NCBI GenBank assembly: GCA_947501475.1
Contig: CANMWA010000008.1
Coordinates: forward strand, 1 to 64,000
Direction of reading: 5' to 3'
DNA length: 64,000 bases
From: an uncultured Aquimarina sp.
Lineage (GTDB): Bacteria > Bacteroidota > Bacteroidia > Flavobacteriales > Flavobacteriaceae
This document shows, in pieces, positions 43,105 to 53,441 of the stretch. The position numbers were made by a program, and so were the translations under genes. Positions within the stretch are counted from its first letter, which is position 1, and the number at the start of each line of letters is the position of its first letter. The notes under the pieces were generated by a model. That model did no database searches and was not told the DNA's origin. It saw nothing but the letters and a program-made list of their open reading frames with translations.

Positions 43105-43782
43105 ATGAGATACTTAACATCAATTGTAATTGTTCTGTTTTTTGTGCAATCTATCGCAGCACAAACCTATGAAGTCGGTTTAATCGCTGGGGGGTCTAAC
43201 TATATAGGTGATGTTGGGTCTACCCAATATATTTCACCCAATGATATTGCTCTGGGAGCAATAGGAAAATGGAACAGAAGTAAACGACACGCCTTCAGGG
43301 CATCTTTTTTATATGCAGAATTTAATGCCGACGATGCAAAAGGTGATGATAGAAGAAAGGAAAGAGGATTAAGTTTTGATAATTCTATAAAAGAAATATC
43401 CTTAGGAATGGAATATAATTTCTGGGATTGGTATCTTTATGACGGCGAACAACAATTCACCCCATATTTATATACCGGAATCACAACATTTAATTATGGA
43501 GCACAGGCGATTAATGCAAATAACGAAATTCAGGCCTATGCAGATAAATGGGGTTTTGCTATCCCAATGGTTCTAGGGATCAAAAAAACATTGGGCAGAG
43601 ATTTTGTAATCGGAGCAGAAATTGGAGCCAGGTATACATTTACAGATAATCTTGATGGTAGCAATCCTGAGAGTAGATTCGGTGAAGGATTTGGTAATTT
43701 AAATAATAATGACTGGTATATGTTTACCGGTATAACAATATCATACACTTGGGGTAGGATCCCTTGTTATTGTAGTTTTTAA
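43105..43782 (+). CDS. DUF6089 family outer-membrane beta-barrel protein
   Basis: 225 residues with a signal peptide (IAAQ). QTYEVGLIAGGSNYIGDVG and a GKWNRSKRHAFRASF strand, with a short barrel pattern. Standard partner of uppS-bamA in Flavobacteriia; function unknown. 1 bp from uppS. Confidence 0.9.
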   Translation: MRYLTSIVIVLFFVQSIAAQTYEVGLIAGGSNYIGDVGSTQYISPNDIALGAIGKWNRSKRHAFRASFLYAEFNADDAKGDDRRKERGLSFDNSIKEISLGMEYNFWDWYLYDGEQQFTPYLYTGITTFNYGAQAINANNEIQAYADKWGFAIPMVLGIKKTLGRDFVIGAEIGARYTFTDNLDGSNPESRFGEGFGNLNNNDWYMFTGITISYTWGRIPCYCSF

Positions 43783-43783
43783 A

Positions 43784-44521
43784 ATGGTTGATAAAAAACA
43801 ATTAAGCACTAATATCCCTAAGCATGTAGCCATAATCATGGATGGCAATGGTCGCTGGGCCAAAAAGAAAGGCTTATTTAGAGCTATAGGCCATGAAAAT
43901 GGCACTAAAGCTGTAAGAGAAGCTGTTGAAAGTAGTGCAGAAATAGGGATAAAACACCTTACATTATATGCATTTTCTACAGAAAACTGGAATAGACCAA
44001 AACTTGAAGTAGACACATTAATGAAACTCTTGGTTAATTCACTTAAAAAAGAGATCAAAACACTTCAAAAAAACAATATTCGCCTTAATGCAATAGGAAA
44101 CTTAAATTCACTCCCTAAAAAAGCTAGAGAAGAACTCCTTGAGGTTATCGAAAAAACAAAAGCTAATGATCACATGACCTTGACACTAGCTCTAAGTTAT
44201 GGAAGTCGCGAAGAACTTATAAAAACTATAGAAGAAATAAGTATTAAAGTTAAAAATGGTGTAATTTCGCCACATCTTATAAATGAAACAGTCATTAATG
44301 AGCATTTGTATACAAAAAATCTGCCAGATGTAGACTTATTAATACGTACCAGTGGTGAGCAACGTGTTAGTAATTTCTTATTATGGCAAATTGCATATGC
44401 AGAATTATATTTTACAGAAGTTTTATGGCCAGATTTTAAAAAATCTGATTTAATAGAAGCCATATACAATTATCAAAAAAGAGAAAGAAGATTTGGAAAA
44501 ACTAGTGAGCAGCTCAGTTAA
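43784..44521 (+). CDS. uppS: Isoprenyl transferase (undecaprenyl diphosphate synthase)
   Basis: 245 residues. MDGNGRWAKKKG with Asp20, HENGTKAVREAVE, YAFSTENW, LIRTSGEQRVSNFLLWQ, YAELYFTEVLWPDF. Makes the C55 carrier for cell-wall and surface-glycan synthesis. bamA begins 4 bp later. Confidence 0.97.
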   Translation: MVDKKQLSTNIPKHVAIIMDGNGRWAKKKGLFRAIGHENGTKAVREAVESSAEIGIKHLTLYAFSTENWNRPKLEVDTLMKLLVNSLKKEIKTLQKNNIRLNAIGNLNSLPKKAREELLEVIEKTKANDHMTLTLALSYGSREELIKTIEEISIKVKNGVISPHLINETVINEHLYTKNLPDVDLLIRTSGEQRVSNFLLWQIAYAELYFTEVLWPDFKKSDLIEAIYNYQKRERRFGKTSEQLS

Positions 44522-44525
44522 AGAA

Positions 44526-47162
44526 ATGACAAAAAAATTACCTATTACGTATTTTACGTTACTTGCCTTATTAATCAACTCAATATCAATTTCAGCACAA
44601 AGCATACCTGGTGCCAATGGAAGAGAGTATGTCATAGGAGATATAAAAGTTACAGGAACAACAAGTTATAATGAAAACACGGTAATTACTTTTACCGGCC
44701 TTAAGAAAGGTGAACGCATCTTCCTTCCTGGTGACAAAATAAGTAAAGTCATTAAAAAATTATGGGATCTTGAATTATTCAGTGATATTAATTTCTATGT
44801 TATCAATGTAGAAGGAGAAGTTGCTGATCTTGAAATTAACATCCAAGAAGTTCCTGAATTGAATGAAACGCGTATAGAAGGAGTCAAAAAACGCAAAGCA
44901 GAAGAACTCATTAAAGATAACGGTTTAAATAAAGGTGCAAAAGTGACCGAAAACCTTATTACTACCACGCGTAACTTTATCTCAAATAAGTACAAAAAAG
45001 AAGGTTTTCTTAATACCAAAGTTGTCATAAATACAACCTCAGTAAAAGATACTGTTGCTAGTAATAAGGTAAATATGCTCGTACGAATAGACAAAGGTGA
45101 CCGAGTAAAAGTTGATAAAATTACTATTAATGGTAATGAGCAACTATCAGACACCAAAGTGCGTAGAGCAATGAAAAACACCAAACGCAAAAAACCTTTA
45201 CGTTTTTGGAAAAGATCAAAATACATTAAAGCAGATTACCAAGAAGACAAAGAAAACATAGTTACAAAATACAAAGAAAAAGGATATAGAGATGCTCGTA
45301 TTACTTCTGACAGCTTGATTGTTGAAAATGACAATAGTGTATCGCTTAACATTTCTATCGAAGAAGGAAATAAATACTACTTTGGAGATATTAATTTCTT
45401 AGGAAATAGCGTATATACAGATCGTCAATTAGCCAGAAAATTAGTAATAAAAAAGGGAGATGTATACAATGGTGTTCTTTTAGAGAAGCAAATAGCCGAT
45501 AACACCAAACCAGATGCCGATGATCTCACAAACCTATATCAAAATAATGGATATTTATTTTCTTCTATTGATGCAGTAGAAACCAACGTATATAACGACA
45601 CCATAGATTTTGAGATAAGAATACGTGAAGGTAAATTAACATATTTTGATCATATTACTGTAACCGGAAACGATAAGACCAATGATCATGTTATCTATAG
45701 GATTTTAAGAACCAAACCAGGACAACGATACAGTAAAGACTTAGTAGTACGTACTGTACGTGAAATGGGGCAACTAGGATTTTTTGATCCAGAACAATTA
45801 GAACCACAATTTAAGAATGCAAATCCTCAAGCTGGTACTATTGATATTAATTATCCAGTAGTAGAAAAAGGGTCTAGCCAGATTGAGCTTCAGGGTGGTT
45901 TTGGTGGCGGTGGCTTTGTTGGTACGCTAGGATTAGCTTTTAATAACTTTTCTATTAGAAACATATTTAATGGTGAAGCTTATAGCCCTTTACCAATGGG
46001 AGATGGACAAACATTAAGACTAAGAGCACAAGCCAGTCGACTCTTTCAAACCTATAGCCTTTCATTTATAGAACCATGGTTAGGAGGTAAAAGACCTTAT
46101 CAACTATCTACATCATTCTCACACACCATACAGTTTTTATTTAACAATAGAAATCGTGAACCAGACAGAAACAGTAAGTTTTTGATTACCGGTGGATCCG
46201 TCGGTATTGCAAAACGATTAAATTGGCCAGATAACTATTTTACACTCTCACAAGCATTTAGTATTAGACATTATAATCTTAAAAATTATAATACTAGACT
46301 ATTTACATTTGGAAATGGGTCATCTAATGACTTATCGTATACCATCGGTCTTAATCGTAATAATACTACAGTAAATCCAGTGTTCCCTATAGGTGGTTCA
46401 GAATTTAATATTGTTGCCAAATTATCGGTACCCTACTCCCTATTTGATGGGATCGACTATAGTGCTTTAGCTGATCAAAGAGATAACCTTAATGAAGAAC
46501 AAAGAAATCTTGATCCAAATGATTCTAGAGATCTAGTTAGAAATAGTGAAATAAATACTGAAATTGGAGAAATCGATCAAGAACGTTTTAAGTGGTTAGA
46601 ATACTATAAACTTAAATTTGATGGTACATGGTATACCAGTTTATTTAGATTAGGTAAAAACCCTTTCGTTTTAAAAACAAAAGCAGAGTACGGATTTTTG
46701 GGTGCATATAATGGTGATAGAGGTAATATCCCTTTTGAACGATTTTTCTTAGGAGGAGATGGTTTAGGAGCTACTGCATTAGATGGTAGAGAAGTTGTTG
46801 GATTAAGAGGATATCCAAATCAATCGATTACTCCTTTAAGCAGAACAAATAATGAAAATTTTGATGCAGATGGGGCAACAATTTATAATAAATTCTCGTT
46901 AGAGCTTCGTTATCCTATAACACTAAAACCAGCGGCCTCTATTTATATGCTTGCATTTTTAGAAGGTGGGGCATCTTATGATAGTTTTAAAAGTTTTAAC
47001 CCCTTTCAATTAAATCGTTCTGCTGGTGTAGGTTTACGTATATTTATGCCAGCATTTGGATTGCTTGGTATAGATTTTGGTTATGGATTTGATCCCGTTC
47101 CAGGTACCAATAATGGTGCTAATGGATGGGAACCCCATTTTATAATAGGGCAACAGTTTTAG
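44526..47162 (+). CDS. bamA: Outer membrane protein assembly factor BamA
   Basis: 878 residues from ATG 44526, which gives a proper signal peptide (MTKKLPITYFTLLALLINSI). An in-frame ATG at 44493 lies inside uppS and is less likely. Five POTRA domains (about 35-430: repeated V.G...YN..T and G.L....VT..G motifs), then an Omp85 barrel with the LRGYPN motif region (GLRGYPNQS) and a terminal aromatic residue (IGQQF). Inserts barrel proteins in the outer membrane. Confidence 0.97.
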   Translation: MTKKLPITYFTLLALLINSISISAQSIPGANGREYVIGDIKVTGTTSYNENTVITFTGLKKGERIFLPGDKISKVIKKLWDLELFSDINFYVINVEGEVADLEINIQEVPELNETRIEGVKKRKAEELIKDNGLNKGAKVTENLITTTRNFISNKYKKEGFLNTKVVINTTSVKDTVASNKVNMLVRIDKGDRVKVDKITINGNEQLSDTKVRRAMKNTKRKKPLRFWKRSKYIKADYQEDKENIVTKYKEKGYRDARITSDSLIVENDNSVSLNISIEEGNKYYFGDINFLGNSVYTDRQLARKLVIKKGDVYNGVLLEKQIADNTKPDADDLTNLYQNNGYLFSSIDAVETNVYNDTIDFEIRIREGKLTYFDHITVTGNDKTNDHVIYRILRTKPGQRYSKDLVVRTVREMGQLGFFDPEQLEPQFKNANPQAGTIDINYPVVEKGSSQIELQGGFGGGGFVGTLGLAFNNFSIRNIFNGEAYSPLPMGDGQTLRLRAQASRLFQTYSLSFIEPWLGGKRPYQLSTSFSHTIQFLFNNRNREPDRNSKFLITGGSVGIAKRLNWPDNYFTLSQAFSIRHYNLKNYNTRLFTFGNGSSNDLSYTIGLNRNNTTVNPVFPIGGSEFNIVAKLSVPYSLFDGIDYSALADQRDNLNEEQRNLDPNDSRDLVRNSEINTEIGEIDQERFKWLEYYKLKFDGTWYTSLFRLGKNPFVLKTKAEYGFLGAYNGDRGNIPFERFFLGGDGLGATALDGREVVGLRGYPNQSITPLSRTNNENFDADGATIYNKFSLELRYPITLKPAASIYMLAFLEGGASYDSFKSFNPFQLNRSAGVGLRIFMPAFGLLGIDFGYGFDPVPGTNNGANGWEPHFIIGQQF

Positions 47163-47199
47163 TTTTGGCACGATTATTTCAATAAACACACAAAGAGTT

Positions 47200-48063
47200 A
47201 TGAAAACAAAGGTTCTTCTGATATTTGCAACAATTAGTTGTTTGTCTTTTACTCAATTAGCAAATGCACAAAAAGGCATCAGAATAGGTTACATAGACAT
47301 GGATTATATTCTCGAAAATGTTCCTGAATATAATGAAGCTTCCTCTGAGCTCGAAACCAAAGTACAAAAGTGGAAAGTAGAAATCGAAGCAGAGTTAAAA
47401 GATGTAGAAGAAATGCGTAAGGACTTAAATAATGAAAGAGTCTTACTTACCAAAGAGTTGATTGAAGAAAGAGAAGAAGATATATTTTTTAAAGAAAAAG
47501 AAATATTAGAATATCAGCAAAAGAGATTTGGGCCTAATGGCGATCTATTTATTCAAAAAAGAAGATTAGTACAACCTGTACAAGATCAAGTTTTTGTTGC
47601 TGTTCAAGAAATATCGAAAAACAAAAAATACGATTTTGTATTTGATAAATCAGCCGATTTGGTTATGCTATATTCTGCTGATAGACATGATATAAGTGAT
47701 CAGGTTTTATTAAGAATCAATAGAGCTTCAAAAAGAAAGCAATTAAACACTAAAAAAGAAAAGAAATCTCTTGAAAGATCCGAACAAAGAAATGTTGATC
47801 AAGAAAAAGAAGTAACAGATAGAGAAAAAGAAGTACAGAAAAAACTTTCTCAAAGAGATGATTTACTTGCAAAACGTAAAGCTGAAAGAGATTCTATTAG
47901 AGCTGTTAAAAAGAAAGAATTTGAAGCTAGGAGAGCAAAACTCTTAGAATTACAAAAAAAGAAAAAAGACTCTATTAATGCTTTAAAAGCAGAAAGAGAA
48001 AAATTAAAACAAGACGATAACAATAAATCATCAAGTCAGGATAATGAAGATGATAATAATTAA
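47200..48063 (+). CDS. OmpH/Skp-family periplasmic chaperone, long form
   Basis: 287 residues, signal peptide, IGYIDMDYILENVPEY start of the Skp fold, coiled-coil to ~150, then a highly charged Lys/Glu tail. Outer-membrane protein chaperone. First of two Skp paralogues after bamA. Confidence 0.92.
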   Translation: MKTKVLLIFATISCLSFTQLANAQKGIRIGYIDMDYILENVPEYNEASSELETKVQKWKVEIEAELKDVEEMRKDLNNERVLLTKELIEEREEDIFFKEKEILEYQQKRFGPNGDLFIQKRRLVQPVQDQVFVAVQEISKNKKYDFVFDKSADLVMLYSADRHDISDQVLLRINRASKRKQLNTKKEKKSLERSEQRNVDQEKEVTDREKEVQKKLSQRDDLLAKRKAERDSIRAVKKKEFEARRAKLLELQKKKKDSINALKAEREKLKQDDNNKSSSQDNEDDNN

Positions 48064-48109
48064 ATAATCAATTTTTAAAATTTATAACACCCTTAATATT
48101 TAAGTACAA

Positions 48110-48619
48110 ATGAAACAATTTAGAACATTACTAGTAGCTTTGGCAATAACTATAGGAACATCAGGTTTTGTAAATGCACAATCAAAAGTAGCACATATTG
48201 CATCACAAGAACTTGTTGAAGCGATGCCAGCATTTAAAGCTGCAAAAAGTGAAATTGAAAAGCTAAACAAAACTTATGATGCTGAAATTAGAAATATGGT
48301 TCTAGAATTACAAAATACTATTAAAAAGTATTCTCAAGAAGCTGAAACTAAAACAGATGAAGAAAACCTGAAAAGACAGCAAGAAATTCAAGCTACCGAA
48401 AAAAGCATTAACGATTATAGACAAAATGCACTTCAAGATCTTCAAAAGAAAGAAATCGAATTAATGAAACCTATTTATGAAAAAGCTCGTACATCTATCC
48501 AAAAGGTTGCTAGAGCTCAAGGATTTTCATATGTATTAGATTCTACTACCGGTACAGGAGTGATTATGGCCGATGGTAAAGATCTTATGGCAGACGTAAA
48601 AAAAGATTTAGGTATTTAA
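48110..48619 (+). CDS. OmpH/Skp-family periplasmic chaperone, short form
   Basis: 169 residues, signal peptide (VNAQ), VAHIASQELVEAMPAFK, coiled-coil arms and a YVLDSTTGTGVIM end. Standard-length Skp. Works with BamA. Confidence 0.94.
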   Translation: MKQFRTLLVALAITIGTSGFVNAQSKVAHIASQELVEAMPAFKAAKSEIEKLNKTYDAEIRNMVLELQNTIKKYSQEAETKTDEENLKRQQEIQATEKSINDYRQNALQDLQKKEIELMKPIYEKARTSIQKVARAQGFSYVLDSTTGTGVIMADGKDLMADVKKDLGI

Positions 48620-48644
48620 TAGTACTATACCTTCTATTTTGAAT

Positions 48645-48691
48645 AAAATAAAGAAACAGTAAGATATATATCTTACTGTTTCTTTATTTTT
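48645..48691 (+). terminator. Terminator after the bamA-ompH cluster
   Basis: A perfect 46-bp inverted repeat (AAAATAAAGAAACAGTAAGA and on), A/T-flanked, between ompH and murI. Confidence 0.85.
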
Positions 48692-48715
48692 GAGACATTA
48701 TTATCTAAAAAAATA

Positions 48716-49504
48716 ATGCAAGACAAAGCAATTGGTATATTTGATTCTGGTATTGGGGGAACCTCTATTTGGAAAGAAATTTCTAGCCTACTACCCAATG
48801 AAAACACTGTCTATTTAGCAGATAGCAAATATGCACCCTATGGCAAAAGGAGCAAAAACGAAATCATAGAGCTAAGTATCAAAAACACTGAGAAACTCTT
48901 AGAATTAAATTGCAAAATTATCGTTGTTGCATGTAATACTGCGACTACCAATGCTATAAAAACACTTCGGTCTACTTATGAAAACATTAATTTTATAGGT
49001 ATTGAACCAGCCATTAAACCAGCTGCGATACATTCTAAAACAAAAAAAATAGGAGTTCTAGCTACAAAAGGCACATTATCTAGTGAGTTATTTGCTAAAA
49101 CCTCTGATTTATATACTCAAAACATAAAAGTAATTGAGGTTATAGGCACAGGTCTTGTAGAATTAATTGAAGCAGGCAAAATCGATAGCCCAGAAATGTA
49201 TACCTTATTAAAGTCTTATATCGATCCTATGATCAAAAAAGACATCGATTATCTTGTATTAGGATGCAGTCATTACCCTTATCTTATTTCTGTTCTAAAA
49301 AAAATGCTTTCTAACAAAGTTACCATTATCGATTCTGGTGAAGCAGTAGCAAGACAAACCAAAGCGATATTAAAAGCTAATAAATTATTAAACTCAACCG
49401 CAAACAAGAGTATACATACGCTATATACAAATGGCAATGTTGATGTACTAAAAGATATTATAAAACCAGACAGTACTACAACTGTAAGTATATTGGATTT
49501 TTGA
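48716..49504 (+). CDS. murI: Glutamate racemase
   Basis: 262 residues. FDSGIGGTSIWKEI with Asp10, VACNTATTNA (Cys73), LGCSHYP (Cys184). Provides D-glutamate for peptidoglycan. Own transcript after a terminator. Confidence 0.97.
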   Translation: MQDKAIGIFDSGIGGTSIWKEISSLLPNENTVYLADSKYAPYGKRSKNEIIELSIKNTEKLLELNCKIIVVACNTATTNAIKTLRSTYENINFIGIEPAIKPAAIHSKTKKIGVLATKGTLSSELFAKTSDLYTQNIKVIEVIGTGLVELIEAGKIDSPEMYTLLKSYIDPMIKKDIDYLVLGCSHYPYLISVLKKMLSNKVTIIDSGEAVARQTKAILKANKLLNSTANKSIHTLYTNGNVDVLKDIIKPDSTTTVSILDF

Positions 49505-49518
49505 CAAAAAATTAAAAC

Positions 49519-49555
49519 CAATCTTAAGAAAATAGCAACTACCCTCTTAAGATTG
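49519..49555. terminator. Possible bidirectional terminator
   Basis: Stem CAATCTTAAGA/TCTTAAGATTG, loop 15 bases, between convergent genes; no strong T-run. Confidence 0.5.
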
Positions 49556-49571
49556 ATTGTTTAAAATAGAT

Positions 49572-50258
49572 TTATAAATAAAACCTCAATCCTAAAGAAA
49601 AATCAAGTCTAACCAAATCATCTTGATCATCCCCATTTAACCTTTCTGTTCGTTTTGAAAAATCATCTTCAATAGTAATTTCTGAAAGCCTTCCAAACAT
49701 CAAAGATGTCTGAACTCCAACTGCGATGGTTTCTGATAATTTATAATCATATGCAAAATCTACGGTAGATCCAAATGTCTCCCCTGTAATCTCAAAAGCT
49801 CTATCTACAATTACTGACTGGTTTCTATAACTTAAATACCCAGCTCCAAAGCTCCCAAAAAATGCATGTTCGGGATTATTAGGAATAAAATTAACTATGT
49901 ATATCGGTCCTATAAATGTAATTTGTATATCATCAGACAAATTACCTTGAGCTACAGACCCATCTTCAAATTCTATAATAACATCACCCAAAGATTCCTT
50001 GGTTTTAAAAGAATTATACTTTAGCCCAAGGCCCCATTTTGGTTTAATAAAATAAGAACCTTCAAGGCCAATATTAAATCCGGATTTTAATTTTCTAGCA
50101 TAATCCTTAAAACCATCAGAAACGTTATCCAAAGAAGCCAATCGATAGCTAAAACCTCCTTGCACTCCTATTCTAAATCTTTGATTATCATTGCTCTGGC
50201 TTTGAGCGGCACAATAAAAGATACAAAGTAATACAAAAAAAAGAATGTTTTTTTTCAT
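49572..50258 (-). CDS. PorT-like outer-membrane beta-barrel protein
   Basis: 228 residues, signal peptide to about residue 18, barrel-like alternating strands (RIGVQGGFSYRLASLDN, GFNIGLEGSYFIKPKWGLGL) ending LDFSLGLRFYL. Outer-membrane barrel of unknown function. Monocistronic. Confidence 0.8.
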   Translation of the reverse strand: MKKNILFFVLLCIFYCAAQSQSNDNQRFRIGVQGGFSYRLASLDNVSDGFKDYARKLKSGFNIGLEGSYFIKPKWGLGLKYNSFKTKESLGDVIIEFEDGSVAQGNLSDDIQITFIGPIYIVNFIPNNPEHAFFGSFGAGYLSYRNQSVIVDRAFEITGETFGSTVDFAYDYKLSETIAVGVQTSLMFGRLSEITIEDDFSKRTERLNGDDQDDLVRLDFSLGLRFYL

Positions 50259-50416
50259 CTGTTAAGTTGTTTAGATTTTTCTCTCTTATGAGAATTTAAG
50301 TATTGAACGATTTAAAGAACAATATTAAACAATCTTAGTTTCATTTTTCGAAACTCATTGAGAAATAAAATTAACTTAACATAATTTAACATTAGATCAT
50401 CTCGTTTTAGTAAACT

Positions 50417-50486
50417 ACCTCGGGGCAAGCCCACGAGGCATTGAGCGGAAAATAATTTTGGCTTCGAGGCAAGCCTCGGAGCATTT
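50417..50486. repeat. Two GC-rich palindromic REP-like units
   Basis: Two related hairpin units, about 50417..50442 (CTCGGGGCAAGCCCACGAGGC) and 50462..50486 (TTCGAGGCAAGCCTCGGAGC), in AT-rich intergenic DNA, sharing the GGCAAGCC core and GCATT. A further palindrome CTCGATTATCGAG follows at 50491. Candidate REP or regulatory hairpins. Confidence 0.75.
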
Positions 50487-50508
50487 AAATCTCGATTATC
50501 GAGTAAAT

Positions 50509-51240
50509 CTACTTGAAATAATCTAATAAAGCTCCTTTTTTAGAAGAAGAGACTATTAATTCTTTTCCTGATGAAAGTACAATACTCCCACCCTTTCCTT
50601 TTTTGTAACGAGTTATTTTACTCACATTAACTAAGTAGCTTTTGTGTATTCTGGCAAAACCATGCGGGTGTAGAGAATCCTCAAAATACTTTAGGGTTTT
50701 ACTTACTAATTTTTGTCCTTTGTCGAGAAAAATTTTAGTGTAATTATCATCTGCTTCGCAGTACATAATATCAGAAATTTTCAATACTTCAAAACCATCT
50801 TGTTGCGGGATTGTTATTTTTCCTTCGGCTGTAGTTACTTTAGGTATTAACACTTTATCTTGAAGCTCTTTTTCACGTTGTTTTATATAGCTAACATGAT
50901 CTACAGCTTTGATTAAGTCATCAATTGCAATAGGTTTTAATAAATAATATGTGGCTTGTGCATTTAATGCTTCGACGGCATAATGATCATATGCAGTAAC
51001 AAACACTATTTCGAATGTACGATCTGGCACTTGCTCAAGCAGATCAAAAGCATTTCCATAAGGCATCTCGACATCAAGAAATAATAAATCGGGAGTATTA
51101 GACGCTAATAAAACTAGTGTTTCTTGTACACTAGCAGCCTCACCTATAATCGTAATCTTAGGGCAATATTTACCCAAATAGTTTCTAAGAATAACCCTAC
51201 TGTTTAACTCATCATCAACAATAATTGCAGTTAAATTCAT
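50509..51240 (-). CDS. LytTR-family response regulator
   Basis: 243 residues. Receiver domain 1-120 with acidic AIIVDDE, phospho-acceptor Asp56 (LFLDVEMP), Lys in YLLKPI. LytTR DNA-binding domain from about 145 (VLKISDIMYCEADDNYT, FARIHKSYLVN). Partner of the sensor kinase upstream, overlapping it by 4 bp. Confidence 0.95.
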   Translation of the reverse strand: MNLTAIIVDDELNSRVILRNYLGKYCPKITIIGEAASVQETLVLLASNTPDLLFLDVEMPYGNAFDLLEQVPDRTFEIVFVTAYDHYAVEALNAQATYYLLKPIAIDDLIKAVDHVSYIKQREKELQDKVLIPKVTTAEGKITIPQQDGFEVLKISDIMYCEADDNYTKIFLDKGQKLVSKTLKYFEDSLHPHGFARIHKSYLVNVSKITRYKKGKGGSIVLSSGKELIVSSSKKGALLDYFK

Positions 51241-53441
51241 TTATCTTTTTTTAATATTAATTGGACCTTAGTACCCTCTTCATTATCCTCTAAATCAGAA
51301 ATAAAGACATCAACCTTATCTTTATACATTGTATTAAGAATTGCTATTCGTTTTTTAATGTTACCCATCCCTCGGGATTTTTGTAATTTCTGATTTTGAG
51401 TTTTTAGTTCTTTAGATTTTTTACGTCCTATTCCATTATCAGTTATTATGATCTCGATACTATCTGATGTTATTTTTTGAAACCGAATAGATAACAATCC
51501 TTTCTCGGTCTTATATCGTAACCCATGCCATACCGCATTCTCTACATAAGGCTGAAGCAACATTGGGGGTATCATATATTCTTCGATATTTATTTCGGGG
51601 TCAATCTCAATATTGTATTCAAATTTATCTAAAAACCTAAAATGTTCTAATTGCACATATAGCCGCAATAATTCGATTTCTTTTTCTAGCGGAATAAAAT
51701 TCTCTTCACTATTTTCTAAAACTGCCCTCATTAACAATGAAAAATCTGTTAAATATCGATTAGCGGTACGTTCATCACTAGTAGCGATAAAGGTATTGAC
51801 CGAGTTTAATGCATTAAAAATAAAATGTGGATTCATTTGTGATCGCAAAGATTTTAAGGCCAGCAAGTTGTTAGCATATCGTTGCTGTCGCATATTACGA
51901 TACATCAAATATGCAGCAAGAAGTAATAATACTGTCAAACCCACCAAAAAATAAATCACTATTTGTTGTCTTATGCTTTGCTGATTAATTAATTCCTGCG
52001 AAGCAAACGCTAACTCATATCTGGCTTCATTAAGTTCTCTATCTTTTTCTAATGTAGCAATTCGATTTGCTTTTAGGGTTAGCTCTCTACTAAAACGATT
52101 CGCTTGTGATATTTCTTGATCTTTTTGAATGTATAACTTATCAATAATCACCTCATATTCTTCAAAAGCTTCAGAAGCCTTTTTTAATTCTCCTTTTTCT
52201 CTATATACTTCGCCTAGTTTTCTTGTAGCATCTTTTTGAACAATAAGATCATTTTTTGATGCAGCTTCTTTAATACTTTCTTCAAGATATGGTATCGCCT
52301 CATCATACTCTTCTTGTGCTGCAAAAGCCCTAGCTATCTTATAATTTTGTACTTGTGGGGTTAATGATTGATCTTCATTTAACGGAGCTTCATCCTTGAT
52401 TTCTTCAAACTCTTCAATATCTTCTAAGGCTTCTTTTCTTAATTGAATTTCTTTATCATAACTATTACTCTTATTATAAAAATCTGCAGCTACACTCCTT
52501 TGTTTTGCTGCGGTCTTTTTATCTTTTTTACGAGCTAATTGCACCGAATTATCCAGGTATTGCTCTGCTGCCACAATCTTACCCTGTTGTTGTAGTATTG
52601 CCGCTAACCTTGATTGTAATGAGATCACCTTGCTATCCATACTTTTTCTTTTACTTAAAGAAAGAGCTTTGTTATAATTTGTAGTAGCTTCAGTATATTT
52701 TTGTAAACCAGTATAACAATCTCCTAACCCTTCATAAACCAATATTTTTTGATTTGAGTTTAATCTGGACCGCTGTAATTCACTATATGTTTTTAGTGCT
52801 TTTTGGTAATTGTTATTTGCCAATCGCGATTCGGCTAATTTAATTTTTACATCGGTATTATATTTATTATTTAAGCTAATCAGGTAATTACTCTCGGCAA
52901 GGTCTGGTTGTTTCCAATATTTATAAATATCTGCTAAGATTTCAAATAATTCGGCTTTTTTATTTTCTATATTTGGATCGTCTTCTCTAACATTTTCTAA
53001 GGCATTTGTAATATATTCTATACTGGTTGCTGCATCTTTTTTTAAAGTATTTTTTGCAGCTACTAAGTTAGATTGATATTGTGATACACTTACAGCTCTT
53101 CTGTTTGAACTCAATGTAAATTTTTTAGGATTGTCTTTAACAACAATATCTATTTTTTGACCATCTTTAATCGTATATCGCACTGTATTAAAACTATCAT
53201 GGTTTACCATGAGTTCATCTCCTACTCGAGCATTAACCTTAAAATTACCACTAGCATCTGTGGTGACAGTTCCTTTTCCTAGAATTGTCACTTCTGCCCC
53301 TTTGATTGGAGCATATGTTTTCTCTTCTTTAACTGTGCCTTTAATAGTCATTGGTTCTAGCATCATCTTAGACTCTTCCTGGCCAAAAACCAACTTGGGC
53401 AGTACACATAACAATACTATTATCAAACCTATCTTCTTCAT
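51237..53441 (-). CDS. LytS/His_kinase-type sensor kinase with carboxypeptidase-like and TPR domains
   Basis: 734 residues from ATG 53441, which leaves a clean signal peptide (MKKIGLIIVLLCVLPKLVFG). An ATG 21 codons upstream is possible but would put hydrophobic sequence before it. N-terminal carboxypeptidase-regulatory fold (VTILGKGTVTTDASGNFKV), TPR repeats (~100-430), coiled coil, a transmembrane helix (IVYFLVGLTVLLLLAAYLMY), and a histidine kinase domain with NPHFIFNALNSV (His near 533), PPMLLQPYVENAVWHGL and GNIKKRI. Controls the LytTR regulator. Confidence 0.93.
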   Translation of the reverse strand: MKKIGLIIVLLCVLPKLVFGQEESKMMLEPMTIKGTVKEEKTYAPIKGAEVTILGKGTVTTDASGNFKVNARVGDELMVNHDSFNTVRYTIKDGQKIDIVVKDNPKKFTLSSNRRAVSVSQYQSNLVAAKNTLKKDAATSIEYITNALENVREDDPNIENKKAELFEILADIYKYWKQPDLAESNYLISLNNKYNTDVKIKLAESRLANNNYQKALKTYSELQRSRLNSNQKILVYEGLGDCYTGLQKYTEATTNYNKALSLSKRKSMDSKVISLQSRLAAILQQQGKIVAAEQYLDNSVQLARKKDKKTAAKQRSVAADFYNKSNSYDKEIQLRKEALEDIEEFEEIKDEAPLNEDQSLTPQVQNYKIARAFAAQEEYDEAIPYLEESIKEAASKNDLIVQKDATRKLGEVYREKGELKKASEAFEEYEVIIDKLYIQKDQEISQANRFSRELTLKANRIATLEKDRELNEARYELAFASQELINQQSIRQQIVIYFLVGLTVLLLLAAYLMYRNMRQQRYANNLLALKSLRSQMNPHFIFNALNSVNTFIATSDERTANRYLTDFSLLMRAVLENSEENFIPLEKEIELLRLYVQLEHFRFLDKFEYNIEIDPEINIEEYMIPPMLLQPYVENAVWHGLRYKTEKGLLSIRFQKITSDSIEIIITDNGIGRKKSKELKTQNQKLQKSRGMGNIKKRIAILNTMYKDKVDVFISDLEDNEEGTKVQLILKKDK

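Noticed and set aside
44493..44525. Start of bamA inside uppS at 44493
   Set aside because: The start at 44526 gives a signal peptide and no overlap.
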